A stretch of 64,000 nt of DNA. Source: Cerasicoccus maritimus. GTDB lineage: Bacteria; Verrucomicrobiota; Verrucomicrobiia; Opitutales; Cerasicoccaceae. The first letter of the stretch is position 1; each line of letters begins with the position of its first letter. Below, piece by piece: positions 1 to 8,509 of the stretch. The notes under the pieces were generated by a model. It had not been told where the DNA came from. It worked only from the letters and a program-made list of their open reading frames with translations, and did not search any database. The DNA is taken from assembly GCA_031296935.1 (NCBI GenBank), contig JAVDPD010000012.1:1-64000 (forward strand), read 5' to 3'. The position numbers were made by a program, and so were the translations under genes.

Positions 1-197
1 GAGCTCACCGTGTGAGCGCATACGCCCACTTCCTCGGCGATGGTCTTGTTGTTAAGCCCCTCATGCATCCGCATCAGCGCACGAGCACGACGCGATTCGC
101 CCTGAGGTAGATTACGGCGACGAAGAAGGGTTTGAAGATACCCAAGCTCATCGGTGTTTAGCTCAATCTTTGCTACATTGCGTCCACGTGTTTCCAT
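1..197 (-). CDS. IS630-family transposase, N-terminal part (cut by window edge)
   Basis: The minus-strand frame starts at ATG 195-197 (METRGRNVAKIELN) and runs off the left edge, giving about 65 residues. It contains the helix-turn-helix pattern of IS630-type transposases: ESRRARALMRMHEGLNNKT followed by IAEEVGVCAHTVS, where an Arg-rich helix is followed by 'xGLxNKxIAEEVGV'. The DDE catalytic domain would lie outside the window, so activity cannot be judged. The roughly 70 bp between this start and the end of the neighbouring oxidoreductase gene hold no other gene. Confidence 0.7.
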   Translation of the reverse strand, partial: METRGRNVAKIELNTDELGYLQTLLRRRNLPQGESRRARALMRMHEGLNNKTIAEEVGVCAHTVS

Positions 198-266
198 CCA
201 AAAGAGCATGAATGGGCTCTCCGAAAAAGTACAGATTATTTTGAGATAAACTTCGCTGACACCACA

Positions 267-298
267 CTAGAGATAACATGAAGTTGCCGGGTCCAGCC
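267..298 (+). repeat. 32-bp sequence identical (inverted) to 13248-13279
   Basis: These 32 bases, beginning CTAGAGATAACATGAAG, occur again as an exact reverse complement at 13248-13279, just upstream of the deleted IS110 element. Here they encode the last residues (WLDPATSCYL) and the TAG stop of the Gfo/Idh-AKR gene, so the C-terminus of that protein appears to be supplied by a mobile-element end. Confidence 0.85.
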
Positions 299-2294
299 AC
301 CTCCGCTCGTCCTCGGTCAATGCGATGCGCAAGCCTTCGAGCGATGTCCGCAGCTCGGTAATCGTGCGGGGGCCGATGATCGGAAACGTCGGGAAGGGCT
401 GGCTGAGTACCCACGCCATCGCCAGGTTGATCGGCAGCACGCCTTTCTTTTCAGCGAGCTGGTAGGCGCGCTTTTTGCGCTCGAAATTGCGGTCGCTGTA
501 ATAGCCCTTCACCAAGAGCCCATTGTCCTTTTTATCCGGCGCGCTTTGCTCGGTGAAGAAGCCTGCGGCTTGGCTCGACCAAGCGACCAGCGGCACGTTG
601 CGCTCTGCCAGCCAAGCTTGACGCTCAGCATTCGAGCAGGACTCCGTCCCCGGCCAGACCGGGTTAACCATCTCCGCGAGGCTCAACTGATTCGACAAAC
701 AAACCGGTCCACGCACGCCCTTGGCCTGCGCATAGGCAGCGGCTTCATCGTAGCGCTCGGGTGTCCAGTTGGAGAGCCCGTAAGCGTGAATTTTGCCGGC
801 ATCGATTTGCGCATTGAGTAAGTCCACGAACTCGCCCACCGGCACGTCAAGGTTGTCGCGATGCATCAGGTAGAGGTCAATGTAGCCGCAATAATTCGTC
901 TTCAGCAGGCGGTCGATTTCGTCCGGCATGTAGTCCGGTGTGCAGTTGGGCGTATGCGCGCCCTTGTCAATTATCACACATTCTTCGCGCACGCCGCGCA
1001 TCGTCATCCAGCGTCCGGCAAAGCTCGGTTTCGTCGCCCAGCCACGGTAGATGCTGCCGTCATCGAAAACATTGCCGCCGCGCTCGAAGTAGGCATCGAA
1101 AAGCGATACGCAGTCCGTAAACAAGCGCTGCGTGTTGGGATGCCCCATACACAGACGCGCCATTGGCTTGGCCACGCCAGGCATTTCCGCGCTCGGAATT
1201 TCGCAGCCGCGCGCCCAACCGGTACCATACACGCAGGGGAACTTCGGACCCGGTTTTTCCATTTGATAAACCAAGCCGATCTCCTGACGCCAACGGTCGA
1301 GTGCCTGCATGTTGCCCAGGGTATCCTCGACGCTCATCGCGCAATTGAGCAAACCGCCGCCATGCGCGAGCTGGTGCAGCGCCTCGATTTCGTAAGTGTA
1401 AAGGTGGCGCTCCACAAGCGGCTCGAACACCTCCGGCTGCTGACCTTTGCGCTGCAAAGTAATCGGCTCACGGCAAAACCAGAAATCCTTCACGTGAATC
1501 GTCCCTTCCGTGCCCTGCACGAAGAGCTCGTTTTCCGCATTGGCGCGCACAGCGGTAAAGGCCTCGGCCACGATGTCGCCCTCAAAAAGCATGACTGCGC
1601 TCGTCCACACATCCACGCCGGTCTTCGGGTCGAGGCGCCCCACCGCCTTCAGCTCCTTTGGTTCGAGGAAGCGCTCACCATGTGCCGCGCCCGCCAGCAG
1701 ACGGCACATCGACACCGGGTAGCAACCGACATCCAGAATGCCGCCGCCGCCCAGTTCGTTGGCCTGCAATCGGCTTTTCAAGTTCTCACCACAGTCAAAA
1801 GCAAACGACACCCGCATACGCTGCACTTGGCCGATGGCCCCGCTTTGCACGAGCTCGTAAAGCTTCGCAGTGGCCGGATGGCAGCGATACATAAAGGCCT
1901 CCAAAAACACCACCCCGGCTTCCGCCGCAGCGTCCACCACCGCTAGCGCATCGCCGTAATTGAGCGTCACCGGTTTTTCGCACAGCACGTGCTTGCCTGC
2001 GCGGGCGGCCTTGATCGCCCATTCCGCGTGCATGGGGTGCGGTGTGGCAATGTAAACCGCGTCCACCGTCGGATCATCGAGCAAGGCCTGGTAACTATCA
2101 TAGGCTTGGCCACCGCCAAACTCATCCAGAAACTTCTGCGCCCGCGCCTTATCGCGACTGGCGGCAGCGTAGAGCACACCCGTGTCGGTGTCGTCGAGCC
2201 CCGCAGCGAATTTACGCGCAATGTTACCCGGGCCGATAACGCCCCAGTTAAAAACTTTCGTGTCGGAAGAGGAGAGGGAAGCAAGCGTTGTCAT
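267..2294 (-). CDS. Gfo/Idh/MocA oxidoreductase fused to aldo/keto reductase
   Basis: The 675-residue protein has two NAD(P)-dependent halves. Residues about 15-345 are Gfo/Idh/MocA-like, with a Rossmann motif WGVIGPGNIA (17-26) and the catalytic EKP motif at 106-108 (CEKPV). Residues about 350-668 are an aldo/keto reductase with the tetrad D411, Y416 (FDDGSIYRG), K444 (IIDKGAH) and H478 (YLMHRDN). The start at 2294 puts MTTLASL just before the Rossmann fold; an upstream extension to 2510 would run over the divergent AraC gene. Such fusions probably act on sugars or cyclitols, but the substrate is unknown. The divergent AraC gene 72 bp away is the likely regulator. The last ten residues come from a 32-bp repeat shared with an IS110 flank, so the C-terminus may be slightly altered. 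Confidence 0.85.
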   Translation of the reverse strand: MTTLASLSSSDTKVFNWGVIGPGNIARKFAAGLDDTDTGVLYAAASRDKARAQKFLDEFGGGQAYDSYQALLDDPTVDAVYIATPHPMHAEWAIKAARAGKHVLCEKPVTLNYGDALAVVDAAAEAGVVFLEAFMYRCHPATAKLYELVQSGAIGQVQRMRVSFAFDCGENLKSRLQANELGGGGILDVGCYPVSMCRLLAGAAHGERFLEPKELKAVGRLDPKTGVDVWTSAVMLFEGDIVAEAFTAVRANAENELFVQGTEGTIHVKDFWFCREPITLQRKGQQPEVFEPLVERHLYTYEIEALHQLAHGGGLLNCAMSVEDTLGNMQALDRWRQEIGLVYQMEKPGPKFPCVYGTGWARGCEIPSAEMPGVAKPMARLCMGHPNTQRLFTDCVSLFDAYFERGGNVFDDGSIYRGWATKPSFAGRWMTMRGVREECVIIDKGAHTPNCTPDYMPDEIDRLLKTNYCGYIDLYLMHRDNLDVPVGEFVDLLNAQIDAGKIHAYGLSNWTPERYDEAAAYAQAKGVRGPVCLSNQLSLAEMVNPVWPGTESCSNAERQAWLAERNVPLVAWSSQAAGFFTEQSAPDKKDNGLLVKGYYSDRNFERKKRAYQLAEKKGVLPINLAMAWVLSQPFPTFPIIGPRTITELRTSLEGLRIALTEDERRWLDPATSCYL
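1444..1460. repeat. ACTTTGC-type palindrome in the Gfo/Idh-AKR gene
   Basis: CCTTTGCGCTGCAAAGT; on the coding strand it lies in codons for ITLQRKG, almost the same codons as the copy in the RND pump gene. Confidence 0.8.
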
Positions 2295-2366
2295 ACCACC
2301 AGCATACGCCACATCACCCTTGAAAACAAGCGTCAGTCTGGTCATAAAGTATAAAAATCTTGCTAT

Positions 2367-3188
2367 ATGCCCCAACTCGCCAGCAGTCCGAGAATCATCA
2401 TCGCCGGCAAAGCCCGACACGATCAAAAGTCTCCCAACCGCATACGCCGCCCCCAAGGCCTCCCCCACTGGCTCCTTGAATACACCACTGCGGGCGAAGC
2501 TTGCATGCACCTAAGCGGGCAAGATGTAACCGTAGGCAAACACAGCCTATTCCTCTACGAGCCGGGGGCACCGCAATCCTACGAAAACCATGCCAACTCT
2601 GGCGCATGGACCCACTACTGGGTGTGCTTTCAACCGCGCTCTGAGTGGATCGACTGGATGCGATGGCCTCGCGAAGATACCGGATTTGGCCTTTTGCCAG
2701 CGCTGGACCCCACCATTGCTAATCATGTAAAATCCTGCTTCATCGACTTGGTGAAGGTTTTCCTTGGCCCCTTGCCCCAACGCCAAGCGCTAGCGATGTC
2801 GCTACTCGAACAGCTGCTGCTTTGGAGTGACTCCGCCAACCCCAACACCGCCGCGCAACGACTCGACTCACGCGTTCGGCGTGCCATGGCCTACATCTGC
2901 GAACACTACCGCGAACCGCTCACGCTGGACGCGATTGCGGCCGCCTCCGGCATCTCCATTTCCCGGCTGGCGCATCTATTTCCTCAGGAGATCGGCGTCA
3001 CCCCGATGCGCTACCTGGAGCAACACCGCATTGAGGTCGCGCGGCAGCGTCTGGCGGGCACCACGGACTCCATCACGACCATCGCGGAACACGTCGGCTA
3101 CGGCAGCGCGAGCTATTTCAGCAAAGTCTTTCGCGCCAACGAGGGCTGCACGCCGCGCGAATGCCGCACCCGCGCCAACCAAGGCTAG
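2367..3188 (+). CDS. AraC/XylS-family transcriptional regulator
   Basis: The 273-residue protein has an N-terminal cupin-like ligand domain (about 25-150; e.g. GQDVTVGKHSLFLYEPG) and a C-terminal double helix-turn-helix (about 168-270). The second domain shows the AraC signature: LDAIAAASGISISRLAHLF, then VARQRLAGTTDSITTIAEHV and GYGSASYFSKVFRANEGCTP. It is transcribed away from the Gfo/Idh-AKR fusion gene with 72 bp between the start codons, a typical layout for a local activator of sugar catabolism. The ligand cannot be read from the sequence. The ATG at 2367 is the first in frame. Confidence 0.88.
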   Translation: MPQLASSPRIIIAGKARHDQKSPNRIRRPQGLPHWLLEYTTAGEACMHLSGQDVTVGKHSLFLYEPGAPQSYENHANSGAWTHYWVCFQPRSEWIDWMRWPREDTGFGLLPALDPTIANHVKSCFIDLVKVFLGPLPQRQALAMSLLEQLLLWSDSANPNTAAQRLDSRVRRAMAYICEHYREPLTLDAIAAASGISISRLAHLFPQEIGVTPMRYLEQHRIEVARQRLAGTTDSITTIAEHVGYGSASYFSKVFRANEGCTPRECRTRANQG

Positions 3189-3339
3189 CATAACGTTCAA
3201 CAATAGAGGCGGCGGTATCACTCCTAAGAGCGCCGCCAGCATGGACCTGCTATTTTGACTGTATATATGCTAACTCTTAAAACGAATCTCTCTGCTATCC
3301 ATTCACGATAATAAGACGCCCTGCCCCTGTGTTGCCTCT

Positions 3340-3780
3340 TGGGGATAGGGCTGTAGCCGACTGAGAATGTGGCAAATGCTGTGGCTTGGCAGTTCTTTAT
3401 GAGCGCCGTGCGGTCGCACGTTTCGCATCCCACCCGAGTTCGAAGACTGAGCCGACTACAAGGTCGTCATTCGCGCCCGCGCGCCATGCCCCGAAAAAGC
3501 CTACTTAGGAAACTCAGAAAAGCCTGCGTAGGAAACTGGCCAAAGCCTATACGGTTGTTTCCGAAAAGCCTATGTAGGAAACTCAAAAAGAACCGCTCGG
3601 TTCTCTCCCTAGTACAGCATCGGTTGTCGACCAAGTACAGCCACTGTTGTTGCTCCAGTACAGCATCGGTTCTTTTTGAAAACGCAGGTGTGGGAATTGA
3701 AAAGCACCCTGGATGGCATCACTGAACGTCAAAAAGCTGGTTGATGATGTCGTGGCAGAGATCCACTTCGAAAAATGTTA
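3340..3780 (+). repeat. Long dispersed repeat, copy 1 (with decayed DUF4469 gene fragment)
   Basis: This stretch occupies most of the gene-free interval 3189-3948. From about 3413 to 3487 it matches the 3' part of the HU/DUF4469 gene around 33745-33815 (shared GACTACAAGGTCGTCAT) but without a reading frame. From 3490 it carries the repeat core: units of type AAGCCTACGTAGGAAACTC, a GAACCGCTCGGTTC palindrome and three AGTACAGC-containing units ending in CGGTTCTTTTTGA. Copies lie at 15761-16170 and 34049-34256. Copies 1 and 2 also share about 100 bp past the core (to AGATCCACTTCGAAAAATGT). The short ORFs that cross it look non-coding. Confidence 0.85.
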
Positions 3781-3948
3781 ACCCGAAATGCCTGCCTCCT
3801 TTCTCCCTTTCTGGGCTGGTCAGCGAGGCATGGGATTCACCGGGCGTAACTGTGTTTCACGGTGGACTTAAATTGATAAACAATGCAAGGTTGATTCACG
3901 AATCACAATGTTACACATCAGCGCCTTAGATGATTTTATGGGTAGAGT

Positions 3949-4707
3949 ATGAACCTTCAAATTGAGCAGTTCTTCAGAGAAATCTTAGTCAGAGATTTTA
4001 AGCGGCGAGAAGATGGTGATGCTGCTCAAATCATTGGGATCCAATGGTATGCCGATACGGCCCCAGCGGTAACCTTTTCTGAAGGTATAGAGAAATCGAT
4101 TTCTGGGTATTTCGGATTAAGCGACTCCCCAGCGGTAACCTTTTCTGAAGGTATAGAGAAATACTTCGATGATCTGAATACATCCACTTTATGGCTGAAC
4201 GTAGCTGGCACTAAAACCGAACCGGACGAGAAGCTTCTGGAGTTTGCGCACACGGCCTTGGTCGAACTTGGTCGCTTTGCGGCAAAATTACCACAATGGG
4301 CCATTGAAGACTTTGAGCTATGTGGACTGACTTTCCCATACGGATGCAGAGATAAGTGTTGGTATATAGAGATGATTTCGGAATATGGATCCATGATCGA
4401 TTTCGCGGTGTTCAGTGGGCTTGAAAATCGCGAAGCAGAAGTCCTGTCCGTTGATTCAGCTATCACATTTCAGCGCATCCCAGACTTGATCGACTCTGCG
4501 ATTCGAGCATTGAATGTGTGTGAGGATCAGAACGCTCAGGAATTGGTGAATTACGTTAGAAATGGCAGCTTCTTCGGCGACGAGATTATTGAGCGCGTCT
4601 ATGAAGCATTTATTAGCTATGCTTCGCCTGACAACACATGGAACTATGAAATGATTGCATCAGGCCTACAGACTGCGATGGCCATGAAAATGAATGGATT
4701 TAAATGA
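3949..4707 (+). CDS. Hypothetical protein, 252 aa
   Basis: I do not recognise the family. The protein is acidic, has no signal peptide or membrane segment, and is predicted to be cytoplasmic. Two identical stretches PAVTFSEGIEK occur 22 residues apart (about 38-48 and 60-70) because of an exact 36-bp direct repeat in the DNA. The gene sits in a block of lower GC (3.9-6.0 kb) next to the long dispersed repeat, among genes of unrelated function, suggesting horizontal gain. The C-terminal half is rich in aromatic and acidic residues, as in many orphan proteins of accessory islands. The ATG at 3949 is preceded by a weak GGGTAGAGT. Confidence 0.6.
   Translation: MNLQIEQFFREILVRDFKRREDGDAAQIIGIQWYADTAPAVTFSEGIEKSISGYFGLSDSPAVTFSEGIEKYFDDLNTSTLWLNVAGTKTEPDEKLLEFAHTALVELGRFAAKLPQWAIEDFELCGLTFPYGCRDKCWYIEMISEYGSMIDFAVFSGLENREAEVLSVDSAITFQRIPDLIDSAIRALNVCEDQNAQELVNYVRNGSFFGDEIIERVYEAFISYASPDNTWNYEMIASGLQTAMAMKMNGFK
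4061..4162 (+). repeat. 36-bp exact direct repeat inside a gene
   Basis: A 36-base sequence beginning CCCCAGCGGTAACC occurs at 4061-4096 and again at 4127-4162. The 66-bp period is 22 codons, so the frame is kept. The 30 bases between the copies are not themselves repeated. Confidence 0.95.
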
Positions 4708-4765
4708 GCCACTTCTTTCAACGCAGGCGATAGTAGTCCAGAGATCGAACAGATAGCTATGCGAC

Positions 4766-5257
4766 TCACCATTTACGGCACAACTGATCCACCTGCTTTA
4801 ACAGAGTAGGAATGCGGTGAGGTCCGTGCATTAAGGCAATCGCGTTGCAGGCGTCCTTTAAATCAATGCCAGATGTAGTCACATAGAGCGGGTTTTTACT
4901 TATGCCTCGGAGAACCTCACCAGGATGACTTCCCGCGAAATAACTCTTAGCTACACCAATGACTTTATATGCGGGACCGACCGCATTCTGCAAATGTGCA
5001 CCGAGGCCTGGCTTATCGCCCAGCTTCACATAGCCATCTACAATGATCGTATAGAAAGACACTTCCATCTCATCTATGAGTGCAAGAATGCAGGGCAACT
5101 CGCGCCTGTAGAATTCACCCGGATGATATTCTTCGGTTTGAGAAATGCGCTTAGTGTAGCAAGCTACTGAGTCAGCATCTGCGTATTCCTCGAAAACGAC
5201 GGCAGCTGCATGGGCGCTACCATCTTCAGCATAGTCGACATCGAAAGCGGCAATCAT
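4766..5257 (-). CDS. Endonuclease V-like protein
   Basis: The 163-residue protein has the core pattern of endonuclease V, which nicks DNA or RNA near deoxyinosine/inosine. The first acidic ligand is in FDVDY (D6, D8). It is followed by EEYHPGEFYRRELPCILAL (E53; compare the family's Y-x-PG-x-x-x-F-RE-x-P) and by VDGYVKLGDKPGLGAHL (D74). The usual VGVAK-type segment is present as VIGVAKS. The family normally has about 220 residues; this one is shorter at both ends but keeps the three acidic positions. It lies convergent with the preceding unknown gene in the low-GC island. Related short EndoV-like proteins occur as orphans, so the true substrate is uncertain. Confidence 0.75.
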   Translation of the reverse strand: MIAAFDVDYAEDGSAHAAAVVFEEYADADSVACYTKRISQTEEYHPGEFYRRELPCILALIDEMEVSFYTIIVDGYVKLGDKPGLGAHLQNAVGPAYKVIGVAKSYFAGSHPGEVLRGISKNPLYVTTSGIDLKDACNAIALMHGPHRIPTLLKQVDQLCRKW

Positions 5258-5344
5258 AGACTTTGTTAATTCCAGAACACTGTTCTTTGGGCTTAACGAT
5301 GATGGTGCAATCGTATTTATGCTGCAATGCGGAGCAGAAACAGA

Positions 5345-5357
5345 AACCTGACCCTGT
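5345..5357 (+). repeat. CCTGACCCTGTG short repeat, one of three
   Basis: The 12-mer CCTGACCCTGTG occurs here and at about 6018-6029, on either side of the small gene 5446-6015. A diverged copy, CCTGCCCCTGTG, lies at 3319-3330. The copies near 3319 and 6018 also share the following TTG(C/T)CTCTT. Confidence 0.7.
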
Positions 5358-5445
5358 GCTATATTTTTGGAAAAAGTTATCGACCTACGACTGTGGCAAT
5401 GTCAGCTAAAATAGCAGTATGAGATAGTTGAAGTAGTGTTTTGTT

Positions 5446-6015
5446 ATGAATATAAAATTATTGATGTTTGTGTTAGGGGTGACGACTGGTGCGTTATTGA
5501 GTGCTTTGTTGTTTAGGGAGCGAAGTATTCCTGATAAGATATCAAAATTTTCTAATGAAAGTGTTGTAGATAAAAGAATATTGTTTGAGGAGTTTTCTCA
5601 ATCTGCTGAAGGAATGATGTTTATGATGGCTGTATTGGGTGATGACGGTTGTAGTGTTGAGGATCGAAAGATGGCTCTGTCTGGAATCCTTAACACTTCA
5701 TTTGTTTATAATGGTGCGTATCTGTCTACCGCTCACGCCACGCTTGATTCGGAGGATTCAATTAGAGCAGAGACAATTGGTATTTTGTCTAATAAGTATT
5801 ATGTTTTGCATGGTTCATTGCTGAATATTATTTTCAAGTCTGCGTACTATGAAAATGATCCTGGTATAAAGGGGGATAAGATTAGTTTTATTGCTTTGCT
5901 TATCGGCCGTGATGATCAATTTATCTGGAAGCTGCTTAATGGATATTCAGACGATGTTGATGTTGGAGTCTATCTAGAAGAATATTACCTGAGTAAATCG
6001 AAGGGGACAGACTAA
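5446..6015 (+). CDS. Hypothetical membrane-anchored protein, 189 aa
   Basis: No family is recognised. The N-terminus (MNIKLLMFVLGVTTGALLSALLF) is a single hydrophobic segment ahead of FRERSIPDKISKF, so the protein is probably anchored with its bulk in the periplasm or cytoplasm; the orientation is unclear. The remainder looks helical. Codon use is clearly AT-richer than the flanking metabolic genes (many ttt, tta, aat and gat codons). CCTGACCCTGTG repeats bracket the gene. These signs point to recent transfer as a small cassette. The start ATG follows a run of GTTTTGTT and has no clear Shine-Dalgarno sequence. Confidence 0.6.
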   Translation: MNIKLLMFVLGVTTGALLSALLFRERSIPDKISKFSNESVVDKRILFEEFSQSAEGMMFMMAVLGDDGCSVEDRKMALSGILNTSFVYNGAYLSTAHATLDSEDSIRAETIGILSNKYYVLHGSLLNIIFKSAYYENDPGIKGDKISFIALLIGRDDQFIWKLLNGYSDDVDVGVYLEEYYLSKSKGTD

Positions 6016-6017
6016 AG

Positions 6018-6040
6018 GCCTGACCCTGTGTTGTCTCTTT
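6018..6040 (+). repeat. CCTGACCCTGTG short repeat, right-hand copy
   Basis: This copy reads CCTGACCCTGTGTTGTCTC and lies just after the stop codon of the small AT-rich gene. It matches the copies near 5345 and 3319. Confidence 0.7.
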
Positions 6041-6051
6041 GATGAGGCGCG

Positions 6052-7071
6052 CTAAACATGACTCCAATCCAAGAGGATGCCGAGATTGTCTTGAGACGGG
6101 TCCGAAGCCATAGCGTAAGCTTCCTTAGCCTCGGTTGCAGGAAAACGGTGGCTGGTTAAGCGAGCAACATCGAGCTTGCCATTGGCTAGTAACCTGAGCC
6201 CGTAATTAATCATACGGTCCGGTGTCCAATTATTGCGCGGAGCAAAAGCCAATGCCGGATGATTATCGTGAGCCCCCAGTAAACGGACACCGCGCAGGAT
6301 GATATCCTTAGTAATGTGCTGGCCATTTGGGTCGCCGGGGTCGCCCAGCAACACGACCTTTCCGAAATCGCGGACCATTGCCAAGCAGTGAGGCAATACG
6401 GCCGAAGAGCCGGTCACATCAATCACGATGTCAGGCGCTTCGCCGTAACAAGCTTGGAGCACGGCCTCGCCCGATTCCCCAATGCCGGACGCAATAACGT
6501 GCGTAGCGCCGTTTGCTTGCGCGGTGTCCAGGCGTGACTGGTTGGTGTCAATAGCGATGATCGTTTCACAACCCGCGTGCGCCATATATTGCACTGCCAA
6601 TTGCCCCAAGATTCCGCAACCGACAATGACCACCTTTGAGCCCAATTCGGGGTCCGCGGTTCGGGCTCCTACCTGAACGATTTTCAGCAATCCAACCCAA
6701 GCCGCCAGGCTGGCATCCAAGCCATCCGGCAAGCGGTAGAGGCTTTCTGCATTCACACACACATGGGAAGCATGCGCGATGCGGGCGGCCACGCGATCGC
6801 CTACCGACCATTCCTTAGCGGCTTCACTGCCGACGGCAATGATCCGCCCCGCTGCGCTGTAGCCAGGCGTATGCGGATACTTGAGCCAGTCATCCCAATG
6901 CGTGCCCGCCGCAAAGCGACGATGCAGGCAGGTGAGCTCGGTGCCAGCGGAAATCAGGGACCAGTCATTTTTGACAATGACTTCGTTTGCGTTGGGTTCG
7001 CCCAGCTCGCTGGAAACGAGTTCCACTTCTCCTTGGGCAACGAATTGAACGGTCTTGGTTGGGTAACTCAT
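6052..7071 (-). CDS. Medium-chain dehydrogenase (zinc-type alcohol dehydrogenase-like)
   Basis: The 339-residue protein has a GroES-like N-terminal domain (e.g. NEVIVKNDWSLISAGTEL) and a Rossmann domain with VVIVGCGILGQLAVQYMAHAG (nucleotide-binding G-x-G-x-x-G) near residue 155. The usual catalytic-zinc GHE motif is replaced by HTPGYSAAG, and no structural-zinc Cys cluster is visible. It is therefore probably a zinc-poor bi-domain sugar or polyol dehydrogenase. The start at 7071 (MSYPTKTV) overlaps the stop of the FAD oxidoreductase by ATGA, so the two genes are co-translated. Likely role: NAD(P)-dependent oxidation of a hydroxyl in the same carbohydrate pathway. Confidence 0.8.
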   Translation of the reverse strand: MSYPTKTVQFVAQGEVELVSSELGEPNANEVIVKNDWSLISAGTELTCLHRRFAAGTHWDDWLKYPHTPGYSAAGRIIAVGSEAAKEWSVGDRVAARIAHASHVCVNAESLYRLPDGLDASLAAWVGLLKIVQVGARTADPELGSKVVIVGCGILGQLAVQYMAHAGCETIIAIDTNQSRLDTAQANGATHVIASGIGESGEAVLQACYGEAPDIVIDVTGSSAVLPHCLAMVRDFGKVVLLGDPGDPNGQHITKDIILRGVRLLGAHDNHPALAFAPRNNWTPDRMINYGLRLLANGKLDVARLTSHRFPATEAKEAYAMASDPSQDNLGILLDWSHV

Positions 7072-8444
7072 GATAGATAAACTCCTCTCGAAATGAGCTC
7101 GGTGCGTAATTGTTGGACGTTGATTTGATGAATGTCTTGGCTCGCTATCGCCATGCTCGCAGCGACGCCGGCGGCCTCCCCCGTCGACAAGCAAACTGGC
7201 ATGACGCGCACGCTTGCGTTAACGGCCCGATCCGTGCCGATGCAGCGTCCGGCAACGAGCACATTTTTCAAAGCTTTGGGGCAAAGGCTGCGGTAGGGAA
7301 TGCCATGGGATTCGCCCGGCTGGTATTTCTCAAAACGCCCATGCACGCGCTCTTCCCACGGCTTGTCATCCTCGACTTCTTCCGAATAGAGGTGGATGTC
7401 GATGAAGTAGGCGTTGCGGCAGATGTCGTCTTCAAACGAGCGCCGGTCCAGGTAGTCCTTGATCGTTAATTCATAGTCGGCGATGATCCGGCGCGTTTCA
7501 CGAACGCCCAACAAGGAGCCCGTGTTGATAAGCACTGCCTCACCAAAAATTTCCGGCAAATACTTGGCGAGCCCGTCCCGGTAGAGCTGCGCCAGACGCC
7601 GACCTTGCATCACGCCGCGAGAAACGCTTTCCGGCTGGGTGTTGTCGATGTCATAAATATGACCGGCATTGAAGCTCATGCAGCCGGGGCCAGTCAGGGC
7701 GACGCAGATGTGGTCATCCGGAATTTCTTTAAACAAAGGGTCTTGGCGAATCTCGTGGATGACGGATGGGCGGTCGCCTCTTGGATTGATGAGATCCAGC
7801 GAGCGGTCATCGCCAGTTTTCTGACAGTTAGCCAGGGTGAAACACATGGTTGAGGGCATCAACTCACCGCCCTGATCATCGCCCATATGAATGTCGACAT
7901 CGCAGCGGGCAACCAAGTCGGCATCTCCCGTGCAGTCGATAAACACGGCGCCGCGGATCAAGTGTAGGCCCGCTTTATCCGCTACGACCAGACCACTCAT
8001 CAGGCCTTCCTCATCGGACACCACGTCCACGACCAAGGTGTCGAAGCGAACTTCTGCGCCGCTATTCGTGACCTCTTCATCGTAGATGACTTTGAGGTGC
8101 TCAAAGGAGATAGGAACCCAGTCCAGACGATTGGGATCAATGTGTGGGGTCGACGCAAGAGAGCGGCTCAACATACGGCCTGCGAAGCCGCGGTGAATTT
8201 GCTGTTTACGGTCGCTGTAGGGACACCAGGCCGGAACTCTCGCCAGTGTGCCCATGCCTCCAAGTGCGCAGCAGCGTTCGATCAGCAATGTACGGGAGCC
8301 ACTCGATGCAGCGCCAACGGCCGCAGCGCAGCCCGCAGGACCACCGCCAACGACAACGACATCCCAGTCGCCAGCATGGTCCAGTTGATCAGGCGACAGT
8401 TGAAATGAACGACTTTTCAGCCCAGGGATAGGTTCGCTTTTCAT
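7068..8444 (-). CDS. FAD-dependent oxidoreductase
   Basis: The 458-residue protein begins with an FAD-binding Rossmann motif, DVVVVGGGPAGCAAAVGAA (about 29-47). It is followed by the typical LLIERCCALGGMGT segment and, near the C-terminus, LVAGRCIGTDRAVNASVRVM. This matches the FAD_oxidored family often found beside polysaccharide-degrading genes. No signal peptide is visible, so it is probably cytosolic. It is the first gene of a two-gene operon with the dehydrogenase at 6052-7071 (ATGA overlap). It is read divergently from an AraC/PocR regulator 65 bp away, which probably controls the pair. The substrate is unknown. Confidence 0.82.
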   Translation of the reverse strand: MKSEPIPGLKSRSFQLSPDQLDHAGDWDVVVVGGGPAGCAAAVGAASSGSRTLLIERCCALGGMGTLARVPAWCPYSDRKQQIHRGFAGRMLSRSLASTPHIDPNRLDWVPISFEHLKVIYDEEVTNSGAEVRFDTLVVDVVSDEEGLMSGLVVADKAGLHLIRGAVFIDCTGDADLVARCDVDIHMGDDQGGELMPSTMCFTLANCQKTGDDRSLDLINPRGDRPSVIHEIRQDPLFKEIPDDHICVALTGPGCMSFNAGHIYDIDNTQPESVSRGVMQGRRLAQLYRDGLAKYLPEIFGEAVLINTGSLLGVRETRRIIADYELTIKDYLDRRSFEDDICRNAYFIDIHLYSEEVEDDKPWEERVHGRFEKYQPGESHGIPYRSLCPKALKNVLVAGRCIGTDRAVNASVRVMPVCLSTGEAAGVAASMAIASQDIHQINVQQLRTELISRGVYLS

Positions 8445-8509
8445 GCCAACAGTATATTAAATGGAGAAAGATTGCTCAATGGGGGCAAACCGCATACTTT
8501 TGCGTTTTT

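Noticed and set aside
3490..3680. CRISPR-like array in the repeat core
   Set aside because: The units are imperfect, of uneven spacing, have no unique spacers, and recur as whole blocks at other loci; no cas genes are present.
3369..3725. ORF across repeat copy 1, with a similar ORF across copy 3 (34116-34364)
   Set aside because: The similarity comes from the shared DNA repeat; the sequences are Cys/Ser/Lys-rich without domain features and the frame does not extend equally in all copies.
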